Part shown: positions 53,881 to 62,602 of the stretch, one piece after another
Numbering within the stretch: position 1 is the first letter of the stretch
How the letters are laid out: each line of letters opens with the position of its first letter
Assembly: GCF_003591485.1 (NCBI RefSeq)
Contig: NZ_QZCF01000001.1
Span: forward strand, 682,001 to 746,000
DNA length: 64,000 bases
Origin: Paenibacillus sp. 1011MAR3C5
GTDB taxonomy: Bacteria; Bacillota; Bacilli; Paenibacillales; Paenibacillaceae
Reading direction: 5' to 3'
Translations under genes and position numbers: made by a program
Notes under the pieces: generated by a model
Told to the model about the DNA's origin: nothing
What the model saw: the letters and a program-made list of their open reading frames with translations, nothing else
Databases searched by the model: none

Positions 53881-55238
53881 TACGGGTCGATCATCTGGGC
53901 CGTCAGCATCGCCTTCGCGGCTAACCCCTGCCGGTCCAGCACCTCGATCTCCAGTTTGGAGAATTTGCGGCTTAGCTCAAGCGGCCGCGGCTTTATCGTA
54001 ATTTCACTATCGATTTGCACGGGTCTGACATAATAGGATGTCATGCTCTCCAGCAGGAAATCCCGCTTGCCCGTATCCCTGATCATTCTTCTGGCGGCTT
54101 GCGCCATAAGCGTAGTCAGAAGACCCTCTGAGGCCATGCCTAGCGCGCCTGACATTTGCGGCGTAATCGCCCCTTTGTAGCTGATGCCCGCGTCGTCCAG
54201 GCTGCTCTCCTCCGTCTGGATAAAGCCCGCCCACATTAAATCCTCAAAGGTCTGTCCCGATTCCGGCTGTTTGCCCGCGAATCGCATTGCATCCAGCACC
54301 TCTTGCCGCGTCACGACGCCCAGCAGCTTGCGATGCCGATCGACGATCGGCAGCAGATCGATGCCCTCCGCCGCCATCGTATGCGCTGCAGACGTGACCG
54401 TAATATTGGGAGCTGCCGTAATGGGCTGCCTGGTCATGACCTTGTCCACCGCGATATCTTCCTTGGAGCCCACCGCATCCTTCGCCGTCATCATTCCGAT
54501 GACCCTGCCCCGATCATCAACGACCGGAAAACGCGAATATCCCGTTTCCTTGGACAGCCTGCTGTAGTCGGATACGGTAGCGCCGGTGCGAAGCACGTCC
54601 GCCGGACGGCTGAACGTAACGATATCCTCAATCAGCATGATTTTACGCTTGATAAGCCTGTCATACATCGCCCTGTTAATCATGGAAGCAACCGTATACG
54701 TGTCGTGTCTGGACGACAGAATCGGCAAAGAGAGCTCGTCCGCAAGCGCGATTACCTCTTCGCTTGGCTCGAACCCTCCTGTAATCAATACGCCTGCACC
54801 CTGCTCCAGCGCCTGACGGTGGACGTTCACACGGTTGCCCACAATAAGCAAGCTGCCTCTGTCGATATATCGAAGCATCGCTTCCAGCTCCATCGCGCCA
54901 ATGACGAATTTATGCAGCGTTTTGTCCAGCCCCTCGCCGCCGCCGAACAACCGGCCTTCCACAATTTGCGCAACCTCGCCGAATGTCAATTGGTCCAGCG
55001 CGTCACGCCGCTTGCGGTCGATCCGCACGGTGCCGATCCGCTCCTTCGTGCTGACGAGGCCGGACGCTTCCGCCTCCTTGAATGCCTTGTATACCGTACC
55101 TTCGCTTACGCTCAGCGCTTTCGCAATGGCTCTAACCGATATTTTCGTGCCGATCTTAAGTCCCTGTATATGTTGAAGAATTTGCTCATGCTTGGTCGTC
55201 GTATCATTGCCTGGCTCATGGATCGTGCTCACGTTCAT
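53877..55238 (-). CDS. YtoI-like regulator with DRTGG, CBS and hot-dog domains
   Basis: About 453 aa. The N-terminal winged helix (residues 20-75, KISVRAIAKALSVSEGTVYK) is followed by a DRTGG domain (about 80-185; GVLITGGFEPSEEVIALADE), a CBS pair (about 190-310; VMTRQPITAAPNITVTSAAH) and a C-terminal hot-dog domain (about 335-450; ALGMASEGLLTTLMAQAARR). CBS pairs bind adenine nucleotides, so it may link an adenylate signal to transcription. AGGAGGG sits too close to the ATG at 55238 and fits a GTG two codons later, which may be the true start. Confidence 0.85.
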   Translation of the reverse strand: MNVSTIHEPGNDTTTKHEQILQHIQGLKIGTKISVRAIAKALSVSEGTVYKAFKEAEASGLVSTKERIGTVRIDRKRRDALDQLTFGEVAQIVEGRLFGGGEGLDKTLHKFVIGAMELEAMLRYIDRGSLLIVGNRVNVHRQALEQGAGVLITGGFEPSEEVIALADELSLPILSSRHDTYTVASMINRAMYDRLIKRKIMLIEDIVTFSRPADVLRTGATVSDYSRLSKETGYSRFPVVDDRGRVIGMMTAKDAVGSKEDIAVDKVMTRQPITAAPNITVTSAAHTMAAEGIDLLPIVDRHRKLLGVVTRQEVLDAMRFAGKQPESGQTFEDLMWAGFIQTEESSLDDAGISYKGAITPQMSGALGMASEGLLTTLMAQAARRMIRDTGKRDFLLESMTSYYVRPVQIDSEITIKPRPLELSRKFSKLEIEVLDRQGLAAKAMLTAQMIDPY

Positions 55239-55320
55239 TCCCTCCTCGATAGCTCCATTATAGGACATGGAAACAAGAATCGGAAATTCGGAAGGCTTGT
55301 CTGGATCTTGGCGGCCTAAT

Positions 55321-55791
55321 CTACCATTTCAACTCTACCTTTGTCACCTTTAAATGGGCGTCGACCGGCTGGCCGCTCGTCCCCAGCAGCTTCCATTTCT
55401 TAAACAATCCGTTCATGGTGTTCACATTAATCGCGCTCTCTGCACCTTCTACGATAAATTGCTGCCAGTCATAATCGATCGGCACACGGTAGCGAAGCTT
55501 GTGAATCGGATAATTCATATAATCGATAACCTGTTCCGGGATGGCTTCATAGATGTTGGAAAACAGAAATGACCCGCTTTCGCTATAGGGCCTTTCTATC
55601 GATTCCGATTTCAATTGCATCAAGTACTCCACAGTCTGCGTGTGCGCATTCACTCCGCAACTGAAAGTTCCCTTTGCTGTCGCGGACTTGTTAACCCGAT
55701 GCGAGAAGCGGTAGATGAAGGACAACGAAAACGACACATTGCAATAAAAAGCCCGAACCTTTCTATAAAATTCAAATTCCTCTACCATCAT
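55321..55791 (-). CDS. Hypothetical protein, about 156 aa
   Basis: Not recognised. The start is one of two adjacent ATGs (55791 or 55788) after GAAGAAGGG. It has no signal peptide; the C-terminal half is rich in aromatic residues and strands (RYRVPIDYDWQQFIVEGAES). Base composition is more AT-rich than most of the window. It is divergent from the XRE regulator gene, sharing a 180-bp region with a perfect palindrome, so it is a candidate regulatory target. Confidence 0.65.
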   Translation of the reverse strand: MMVEEFEFYRKVRAFYCNVSFSLSFIYRFSHRVNKSATAKGTFSCGVNAHTQTVEYLMQLKSESIERPYSESGSFLFSNIYEAIPEQVIDYMNYPIHKLRYRVPIDYDWQQFIVEGAESAINVNTMNGLFKKWKLLGTSGQPVDAHLKVTKVELKW

Positions 55792-55886
55792 CCCTTCTTC
55801 ACCCTGCTCCTTCAACTATTATCCCACCATTCTAACACATTTGTCATATTTATGTTAATTATAATAAATCATCCACCACCAAGTCA

Positions 55887-55900
55887 ATGACTATAGTCAT
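55887..55900. promoter_or_regulatory. Candidate operator between divergent genes
   Basis: Perfect 14-bp palindrome ATGACTATAGTCAT in an AT-rich intergenic region, 72 nt before the XRE regulator start and 96 nt before the divergent hypothetical gene. Confidence 0.5.
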
Positions 55901-55971
55901 GAATTAATATACATCCTATATAACGTTGAGGCACTGCGTTTAACCTTTTATCGTTAGGCTGAGGTGACTTT

Positions 55972-56325
55972 ATGAGCGATATCGGACGTTTGGTCGGCGA
56001 GAACATACGTGCACTGCGCAAAGCCAAAGGGCTTAGCCAGGAGCAATTGGCGCTGCGCGCGGACATCAACGCTTCTTATATGGGACAAGTCGAACGCGGT
56101 GACAAAAACCCGACGATCGACGTACTGAGCAGGATTGCCGCCGCGCTGCATACGTCGCTGGAGACAGTTGTGAACATCCAGGCGGAGCAGCCTCCCGAGG
56201 AAAGCAGCGAGGCCGTGCGATACGCAGACAAGATCGCGAGCCAGCTGTCGGGTCTAAGCGTCAAGGAACAGGAAGCCGTCTATAAACTAGTCAAGCAATT
56301 AGTCCAGTTCAAAGATTTGGAATAA
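55972..56325 (+). CDS. XRE-family (SinR/phage-repressor-like) regulator
   Basis: 117 aa. The helix-turn-helix domain spans residues about 7-62 (IRALRKAKGLSQEQLALRAD, then SYMGQVERGDKNPTIDVLSR), with the classical recognition-helix layout. The C-terminal part (75-117) is helical and could mediate dimers (LSVKEQEAVYKLVKQLVQF). GAGGTGA precedes the ATG. It probably binds the palindrome at 55887-55900. Confidence 0.9.
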   Translation: MSDIGRLVGENIRALRKAKGLSQEQLALRADINASYMGQVERGDKNPTIDVLSRIAAALHTSLETVVNIQAEQPPEESSEAVRYADKIASQLSGLSVKEQEAVYKLVKQLVQFKDLE

Positions 56326-56350
56326 TACCAGCATCTATTGCCGCACACCA

Positions 56351-56380
56351 AAAAGGCCCCCTAAGGAGGCCTTTTATTGT
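56351..56380 (+). terminator. Terminator after the XRE gene
   Basis: AAAAGGCC (56351-56358) and GGCCTTTT (56368-56375) form an 8-bp stem, followed by ATTG. It is usable from both sides. Confidence 0.7.
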
Positions 56381-56406
56381 ACAAGCTCATTCCGGCTTGT
56401 CTTCCT

Positions 56407-56724
56407 TTATCCTCTGCCTCTGGTGCGCTGCACAACCTCCGACCGCTTCGCAATCCGCTTCTCCAGAGCACGCTCCCACCGCTGCGCCTTTGCGCACTTG
56501 ATGCGAGCCATCTCCCTGCGCTTCCCTTCACTCATGAGCAGCATATTCACATTAGCCGCTATGATGACCGCGGTAAAGCCGAGCCATACGTACCAGAACA
56601 AATGAGCAGCACCGCCTTCCCCGCTTTGCCCCAATTGAGTCAACGCATAAAAAAGCATGCCCGAAGCAGCTATAAGATAACATACATGGCGGCCCTTGCC
56701 CGGCAATTTCCGTTTGCGGTCCAT
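56407..56724 (-). CDS. Small membrane protein, two helices
   Basis: 105 aa. Two membrane segments (about 14-31 and 43-64) and a strongly basic cytoplasmic C-terminus (KRREMARIKCAKAQRWERAL and on). ATG ending at 56724, with GGAGGAGAG 9 nt upstream. No family recognised. It converges on the XRE gene. Confidence 0.7.
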   Translation of the reverse strand: MDRKRKLPGKGRHVCYLIAASGMLFYALTQLGQSGEGGAAHLFWYVWLGFTAVIIAANVNMLLMSEGKRREMARIKCAKAQRWERALEKRIAKRSEVVQRTRGRG

Positions 56725-56848
56725 ATCCAACTCTCCTCCTTATTCACCCCGATGCGGACAACATCAGCCTTGTCCCTTGTGCTTCTATTCTATGATCCGG
56801 ATTCCGACTCTATGACTGCGGGAAGCGCTTCGCCCCGAACACGCAATC

Positions 56849-56876
56849 ACCATCCGTTAGGCGAACTCATATGATG
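56849..56876 (+). promoter_or_regulatory. Possible sigma-K type promoter of the yheCD cluster
   Basis: AC at 56849-56850, a 17-nt spacer, and CATATGATG at 56868-56876, close to the mother-cell sigma-K pattern AC-N16/17-CATANNNTA. Late mother-cell expression would suit spore-coat proteins. The motif is short and could occur by chance. Confidence 0.35.
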
Positions 56877-56953
56877 AATTAATTCGTGTAAAAGACCTAC
56901 AGGCCTCCATATCCAATCATCGCATGACCTTCTGGCTTGGAAGGAGATTAGAA

Positions 56954-58336
56954 ATGCTTAGAACGAAAGTCGCCATACAAGTCATCGCTGCAAATCAGCT
57001 GCCCGAAGATACAATCGTGCTTGGCGAAGGCTACATCAAGCATTGGAAGATCCCTAGAGGACAGCATGTAGAGCTCAAGTTCGGCGCTTTCCGCCGGCAT
57101 CTGAAAGTCATACCGGCTGCGAAACTCGACGGCATGCGCATCAGCCAGTCGCTCGCAGCCAAAATGGGCTGGCCGCCTGGTTCTCCCGCCCGTATCCATC
57201 TGCGTATGCATTACAAGCCGGCCACCGGCATGCTGTCGCTTGGTCCGCTCATCGGCGTGCTGGTAAGCCGCGACTGCCCTCAGACGCCGGATAAGCCGTT
57301 CGGCACCATTACGATGTTCTGCCGCGAGCTGGTGGAAGCATGCAAGGCACAAGGCGCGTATGTCTACTTCTTCACGCCCAACCATATCGGAGAGAGCGCG
57401 GATGAAGTCGACGGTTGGACGTATTCAGACGGATGGAAGCAAAGCCGCTTCCCTGCGCCCGATATCGTAAACAATCGCCTGACGACGCGAAAGCTGGAGA
57501 ACAGCCATGAGGTCCAGCGTTTTATGAAAGAGACCAAGCTCTATCACTCGACCATCTTCTTCAACGAAAAGTTTCTGGATAAGACCGAGGTGTTCGAAGC
57601 GCTTCAGAAGGACGAATCGCTCGTCCGTTACTTGCCGGAATCGCATCCGCTGCGCAGTTATGCCACGCTGCGGAGCATGTGCGGCAAATACAGCAATGTG
57701 TTTCTCAAGCCGGTACGAGGCAGCCTGGGCAAAGGCATCATTCGCGTCTCCCATTTGGAGGGCGAAAGCTACCAGGCGCTGCATGCCACACCTGCAGGCT
57801 CGCGCAAGCAGGTATATCCCAATCTGACACGGCTGTACGCCTCGATCTCCGCCAAGATGAAATCGGTCCGCTACCAAATCCAGCAGGGCTTGCATCTGAT
57901 TGAGATCCAGAAGAGGCCGGTCGACTTCCGGGCACTCGTCCAGAAGAACGCAACCGGCAAATGGATGATCACCTCCATTGTCGCCCGGACGGCCAGCAAT
58001 CAGCATTTTGTGTCCAATCTGGCGCGCGGAGGGACGCTGAGCACCGTTACTGCCGCCGTGTCCAAGTGCAACATGAACAGCAGCATTAACCGGCTGGATG
58101 CGACCGGACGGCTCCGCAATGCGGCGCTGCAGATCGCTAAGGGCATCGACACGCATATTCCCGCCCACTTCGGGGAGCTTGGCATCGACCTTGCACTCGA
58201 TACAAGCGGCAAGGTGTGGCTGCTCGAGGTCAACTCCAAGCCATCCAAGAACGACAATACGCCGCTGAACGAAGGCAAGATCAGGCCTTCCGTTCGCATG
58301 ATGATCCAATACGCCCGCTTCCTCGCGGGTTTCTGA
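56954..58336 (+). CDS. YheD-like ATP-grasp spore-coat protein, copy 1 (long form)
   Basis: 460 aa, the length class of B. subtilis YheD. An N-terminal domain of about 95 residues (beta-rich, VELKFGAFRRHLKVIPA) precedes the YheC/D ATP-grasp domain opening LGPLIGVLVSRDC. ATP-grasp landmarks: the PDIVNNRL block, a Gly-rich loop LKPVRGSLGKGIIRV, VDFRALVQKN (about 322) and the metal-binding LLEVNSKP (about 422). All key acidic and amide residues are present, so catalysis is plausible; the substrate is unknown. AAGGAGAT lies 7 nt before the ATG at 56954. It is the first of six tightly packed genes. Confidence 0.88.
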   Translation: MLRTKVAIQVIAANQLPEDTIVLGEGYIKHWKIPRGQHVELKFGAFRRHLKVIPAAKLDGMRISQSLAAKMGWPPGSPARIHLRMHYKPATGMLSLGPLIGVLVSRDCPQTPDKPFGTITMFCRELVEACKAQGAYVYFFTPNHIGESADEVDGWTYSDGWKQSRFPAPDIVNNRLTTRKLENSHEVQRFMKETKLYHSTIFFNEKFLDKTEVFEALQKDESLVRYLPESHPLRSYATLRSMCGKYSNVFLKPVRGSLGKGIIRVSHLEGESYQALHATPAGSRKQVYPNLTRLYASISAKMKSVRYQIQQGLHLIEIQKRPVDFRALVQKNATGKWMITSIVARTASNQHFVSNLARGGTLSTVTAAVSKCNMNSSINRLDATGRLRNAALQIAKGIDTHIPAHFGELGIDLALDTSGKVWLLEVNSKPSKNDNTPLNEGKIRPSVRMMIQYARFLAGF

Positions 58337-58347
58337 CGGAGGCTGTT

Positions 58348-59517
58348 ATGGAGCACACGATATTGTACCTGGGCATACTGGCTGCGCCGTTTCTATCGCC
58401 TGATTATGAAGGGCGAACAACTCCGCCGGAGCCGCGCCTATGCCGGGATCTGACCGAGGCCTCCGATCGGTTGTCCGTGCATGCGTATCTCTTCACCGCC
58501 GAGGACTACGACCATGCTGCTGGCACGCTGCACGGCTGGCGCTGGCAGAATGGCGAATGGATACGGCGGCCTGTGCCGCTGCCGGATATCGTGTACGACA
58601 GAACCTTCTTCCAGGCCAAACGAGACCGGCTCCGATGTGAAGCGGCGCTATCGGCCATCCATGCCCGCAAAGCGCATCGCCGCATGAACGGAAGCTTGCC
58701 TTCGAAGCCGGTCGTCTACGATCGGCTTGCCGAGGACACGAGGCTTGTGCGCCACACCCCGCCAACTGTTCGCTACGCTCCCGAGAGGCTGGAACCGTTC
58801 CTCGCCTCGCATGGCGGGAGCGCCATCATCAAGCCTGCCGCCGGCATGCAAGGAAGAGGCGTCATTCTGATTCGGCAAGCACTGTGGGACGATATGCTGA
58901 CCGTCAAGGGCAGAACTCGCGGCAACCGCCCATTCGAGCGCATATTGCCGAACTTGACAGAGCTGTCGGCGCGGCTCTCTCGATTTATGGGGGATTCCCC
59001 CTTTCTAATCCAGCCCTATCTTCACCTGCGCGATAGCGAGGGACGGCCTTACGATATACGCGCGCTGATCCAGAAGGACGGGGATGGCAAGTGGAGAATA
59101 ACCGGCACGGCTGCGCGAATCGGCCGCAGCGGCTCCTTGACATCCAACCTGCACGGGGGCGGAGAAGTGATGGACTCCTTCACCCAGCTGTCTGCCAATT
59201 TTGGCAAGCCCATGGCCGAACGTTTACTCCATGAAATCCATACTATAAGTGGGCATACAGCAAACCGGCTGGAGCATAGCTTCGGAAGATTTGGCGAGCT
59301 TGCCATGGATTTCGGGATTGAGCCGGACGGCTCCATATGGCTGCTGGAAGTCAATTCGAAGCCTGGCCGCGAAGCCTTCCGCCAGACCGGTCCGAATACC
59401 GTCTACGCCATGTCCATCGAACGACCGATTCGTTATGCCAGATACTTGAAGGACCGATTATCGCCGACCTTTACCGCATCCGAGTCTGCATATGACCTTT
59501 TTCAGCCGCAACGTTAG
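58348..59517 (+). CDS. YheC-like ATP-grasp spore-coat protein, copy 2 (short form)
   Basis: 389 aa without the N-terminal beta domain, as in YheC. It starts MEHTILYLGILAAPFLSPDY with GGAGG upstream, 11 nt after the previous stop. ATP-grasp landmarks: PDIVYDRTFF, IIKPAAGMQGRGVILI, YDIRALIQKD (about 235), TGTAARIGRSGSLTSNLHGG and LLEVNSKP (about 332). Richer in Arg than copy 3. The spacing between the DxR and ExN motifs (97 residues) is the same as in the other copies. Confidence 0.88.
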   Translation: MEHTILYLGILAAPFLSPDYEGRTTPPEPRLCRDLTEASDRLSVHAYLFTAEDYDHAAGTLHGWRWQNGEWIRRPVPLPDIVYDRTFFQAKRDRLRCEAALSAIHARKAHRRMNGSLPSKPVVYDRLAEDTRLVRHTPPTVRYAPERLEPFLASHGGSAIIKPAAGMQGRGVILIRQALWDDMLTVKGRTRGNRPFERILPNLTELSARLSRFMGDSPFLIQPYLHLRDSEGRPYDIRALIQKDGDGKWRITGTAARIGRSGSLTSNLHGGGEVMDSFTQLSANFGKPMAERLLHEIHTISGHTANRLEHSFGRFGELAMDFGIEPDGSIWLLEVNSKPGREAFRQTGPNTVYAMSIERPIRYARYLKDRLSPTFTASESAYDLFQPQR

Positions 59518-59569
59518 ATGGCCCATTTTTTGGCAGGCTGAGGTCTTTACACGTTCAGGAGGTTCATCG

Positions 59570-60946
59570 ATGAGTTTGACAACTTGCAACGTACACTTCT
59601 CACAGCAGTCCGATAAAATCGTCTATTTGTCCAGACCGCTCTACAGGCAGCTCAATCTAACCGGCAATAGGTCGATCCATCTCAAGCTGGGCAATGAAGT
59701 CATTACCGCCGCCGTCAAGCAATTGAGGCGCGCCGGCAACCATCTCTATCTGTCCGCCGGGGTCCGCAATTCTATCAGGGTGCCGAAGTCGGGCAACGTC
59801 TACCTGCTGAGCAACGGGGAGAATGAATTGCAACTTGGACCGCTGGTCGGCATCTTGACCGATACGATTCATCCGGCAGAAAGTTATCCCTTCGGCTCGC
59901 GCTCCGGCTTTATCAAGCAAATTATTCGCACGGGCGACCGCAAGGCTTATATGTTCGGCTTTACGCCCAGCGATATCAATTGGCAGCAGGAGACGGTCAA
60001 CGGCTATTTCCTGAACGGCCAAGGCAATTGGTACCGCAAAATCGTGCCCTTGCCCGATGTCGTATACAACCGCCTGCCTAACCGCAAAGCGGAAATTTCC
60101 CCTTATATCAGCTCGGTGCGGGAGAGATTCGTGAAGAAGCAAATTCCGATCTTCAACTGGAGCTTCCTCAATAAAGCGGATGTCTACAAACTGCTGGACA
60201 ATGATCCAGAGGGGCTGGCGCACTTGCCCGAATCCGTATCCAATCCGACCCCGGCCAAAATGAAAGAAATGTTGGACCAGCACCAATTTATCTATTACAA
60301 GCCGGGAGGCGGCAGCCTCGGAATCGGCATCTACAGGCTGACCTACCATCCAAAGCGGGGTTATTTCGTCCGTTACCGGAAAGGAAGCCAAAATGTGCTG
60401 GCCCGCTACAGCAGCTTCCAAAGCATGATGAAGATGCTTCAGTCCCGGCACGGCAGCCGACTTAGCCAATATGTAGCCCAGCAAGGCATCCGCCTAATCG
60501 AGATCGACAGATGCCAGTTGGACTTCCGTTTTCATATGCACAAAAATGGCAGCAATCAATGGATTGCCGCAGGAATCGGCGCCAAGAAGGCCGGGCGCGG
60601 CAGCGTCACGACTCATGTCAAGAGCGGCGGATCGCTCATGACGCCCGAGCAGGCGCTAAGCCGTACCTTCGGCAGTGAAGCCGGTGCAGTGTTGGAGAAG
60701 GCAAAGCAAGTCGCCGTCAAGCTGTCCGAGGCAATCGAGCGGAATTATCCGCACCGGCTGGGCGAGCTCGGCCTCGATATTGGCATCGACAAATCCGGCA
60801 GCGTATGGATGTTCGAGGCCAATGCCAAGCCGGGACGCTCCATCTTCAAGCATCCATCGCTGCGCTCGGAAGGAAAAGCGTCCATTTCTTACATCTTTGA
60901 TCATTGCCTGTATTTGAGCCGCTTCAAAGGAGGTACCAGCCTATGA
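59570..60946 (+). CDS. YheD-like ATP-grasp spore-coat protein, copy 3 (long form)
   Basis: 458 aa; long form with the N-terminal domain (SIHLKLGNEVITAAVKQLRR) before LGPLVGILTD. Landmarks: PDVVYNRLPNRKAEIS, YYKPGGGSLGIGIYRL, LDFRFHMHKN (about 316) and MFEANAKP (about 413). Start ATG at 59570 with AGGAGG 7 nt upstream. A long frame from 59492 overlaps the previous gene and is not supported. Its stop overlaps the next start (ATGA), giving translational coupling. Confidence 0.88.
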   Translation: MSLTTCNVHFSQQSDKIVYLSRPLYRQLNLTGNRSIHLKLGNEVITAAVKQLRRAGNHLYLSAGVRNSIRVPKSGNVYLLSNGENELQLGPLVGILTDTIHPAESYPFGSRSGFIKQIIRTGDRKAYMFGFTPSDINWQQETVNGYFLNGQGNWYRKIVPLPDVVYNRLPNRKAEISPYISSVRERFVKKQIPIFNWSFLNKADVYKLLDNDPEGLAHLPESVSNPTPAKMKEMLDQHQFIYYKPGGGSLGIGIYRLTYHPKRGYFVRYRKGSQNVLARYSSFQSMMKMLQSRHGSRLSQYVAQQGIRLIEIDRCQLDFRFHMHKNGSNQWIAAGIGAKKAGRGSVTTHVKSGGSLMTPEQALSRTFGSEAGAVLEKAKQVAVKLSEAIERNYPHRLGELGLDIGIDKSGSVWMFEANAKPGRSIFKHPSLRSEGKASISYIFDHCLYLSRFKGGTSL

Positions 60947-62103
60947 ACAGCTTAATCCAGGATGAACGGTATATGAAGGAGCATTCACGCCCTTCCGCCC
61001 ACGTGCTGGCGATCTTGACGGTAGACGATCCCGCAGGCGACTTTCGCGGCAACCGCGCCAACTTCGCCGATCTGATACGTACTGGGCAATCATTAGGCTT
61101 CTTAGTCTATGTGCTGACCGTCAAACACTTGCATCTGCATCGAAAAATGCTGCGCGGATACATGTATAACAAAGAAGCAGGAGGTTGGCATAAGCAGCTC
61201 GTCCCCTTCCCCGACATTATCTATAACCGCATCCCGCTGCGCGAGAACGAGGTTCAACCTGCTGTCCGCCAAAAAATCAATGCGTGCCGCAAGCATTCAC
61301 GCGTCATTCTGTTTAATCCCTCCTTCTTCAACAAATGGGATTTGTTCGAATGGCTGAGCCGATCGAAGTCGACTCGGCCGTTCATCCCCACGACCAGGCG
61401 GCTTATGTCCGTAAACGGGCTGGGCAGGCTGATGCGCAAGCACAGCTATCTCTATCTGAAGCCGGAAAGCGGCAAAGCGGGCAAAGGCATTATGACCGTC
61501 AAGGTGCACGGGGAGAAAAGCCTCCCCTACCGCCTTAAGATTCAGGAGAACAAAACCAGCTCCACCTACAGCTGCTCTTCCCTGCAGAAGCTCTGGACGC
61601 GAATCCAGAAGCAAAGCGGGGGCGAAGCCTATATTGCGCAGCAGGGCATCCAACTGGCATCCGTCAACGACCGCAGGTTCGACCTGAGGGCGCTTGTTCA
61701 AAAAAATCGCAGAGGCTACTGGGAGCTGACAGGCATGGGCGCCCGTCTGGCAGGTGCGACCAGCATTACGACGCATGTGCCGAGAGGCGGGCGGATCGAG
61801 GATCCAGAGAAGCTGCTGACGTATTCATTCAACTCGGAGCAGGCTCATAAGCTATTGCAAAAAGCCAAACTCGCTGCCCTTACGATTGCCAAACAGATCG
61901 AGCACGCATCCGGGCAGCGCCTTGGCGAGATGTCGATGGATCTTGGCGTCGACAGCAACGGCAACCTGTGGTTTTTTGAAGCAAACTCCAAGCCGATGAA
62001 ATTCGATGAACCTCATATTAGGCAAAAATCGCTTGAACGCATATTCCATTACGGGGCTTATCTGGCACGGAAGAAAAAATCAAAACAAGCGGGAGGCGCG
62101 TAA
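60943..62103 (+). CDS. YheC-like ATP-grasp spore-coat protein, copy 4 (short form)
   Basis: 386 aa; a basic N-terminus, then VLAILTVDDP opening the ATP-grasp domain. Landmarks: PDIIYNRIPLRENEVQ, YLKPESGKAGKGIMTV, FDLRALVQKN (about 246) and FFEANSKP (about 344). AGGAGGT precedes the ATG, which overlaps the stop of copy 3. The long/short/long/short order of the first four genes suggests tandem duplication of a yheD-yheC pair. Confidence 0.88.
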   Translation: MNSLIQDERYMKEHSRPSAHVLAILTVDDPAGDFRGNRANFADLIRTGQSLGFLVYVLTVKHLHLHRKMLRGYMYNKEAGGWHKQLVPFPDIIYNRIPLRENEVQPAVRQKINACRKHSRVILFNPSFFNKWDLFEWLSRSKSTRPFIPTTRRLMSVNGLGRLMRKHSYLYLKPESGKAGKGIMTVKVHGEKSLPYRLKIQENKTSSTYSCSSLQKLWTRIQKQSGGEAYIAQQGIQLASVNDRRFDLRALVQKNRRGYWELTGMGARLAGATSITTHVPRGGRIEDPEKLLTYSFNSEQAHKLLQKAKLAALTIAKQIEHASGQRLGEMSMDLGVDSNGNLWFFEANSKPMKFDEPHIRQKSLERIFHYGAYLARKKKSKQAGGA

Positions 62104-62104
62104 C

Positions 62105-62602
62105 GTGGAGCTGCTGCTGATGACACCTGAAATGTGGATAAAAGAAAAGAGAAAGCTGCTTGGCTTTATTATTCGATTCGGGGAAAAACGCATTACAGTT
62201 GCGTCGCTTCACGCGCTTCGAAGCCTGGAGCCTGCTTGGCTCATGACGGATGAGAGCGGCTACAGCAAAGCGGCGGTGGTGATATCGAGGTCGGGCGGCC
62301 GAATCACCGGCCTCGGCTTCGCCGCCGACGGCGGCGAAGGAGGCTGCCTCATCGTCGTCCATCCAAGCGCCCGCCGGACCGGTACGGGCAGCGCGGTTAT
62401 GCAGTGCATGATGCATGCGCTTGGCCGTCTGGCTTGTCATGTCGCAGCCGATAACATCCCCAGCATGGCTCTTTGCTTCTCTCTCGGCATGAAAGCCGTC
62501 TCGATCCACAAAGGGCCTACCGGCAAGTCGACGCTCCGTTTCGAGGGGGGAATTCAGTATGACGCAGCCCGTCCTGGGCATATTGACGCTATATCTCAAT
62601 GA
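62105..62602 (+). CDS. GNAT-like N-acetyltransferase inside the yheCD cluster
   Basis: About 165 aa from the GTG at 62105, with GGGAGG 8 nt upstream, 1 nt after the previous stop. The acetyl-CoA pyrophosphate loop is visible as VVHPSARRTGTGSAVMQCMM (RxxGxG pattern, near residue 90), followed by CHVAADNIPSMALCFSLGMK, typical of GNAT motif B. The N-terminal part is divergent. Its end overlaps the fifth ATP-grasp gene by 44 nt, so both are expressed together. It may acetylate a product or protein handled by the ATP-grasp enzymes. Confidence 0.75.
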   Translation: MELLLMTPEMWIKEKRKLLGFIIRFGEKRITVASLHALRSLEPAWLMTDESGYSKAAVVISRSGGRITGLGFAADGGEGGCLIVVHPSARRTGTGSAVMQCMMHALGRLACHVAADNIPSMALCFSLGMKAVSIHKGPTGKSTLRFEGGIQYDAARPGHIDAISQ

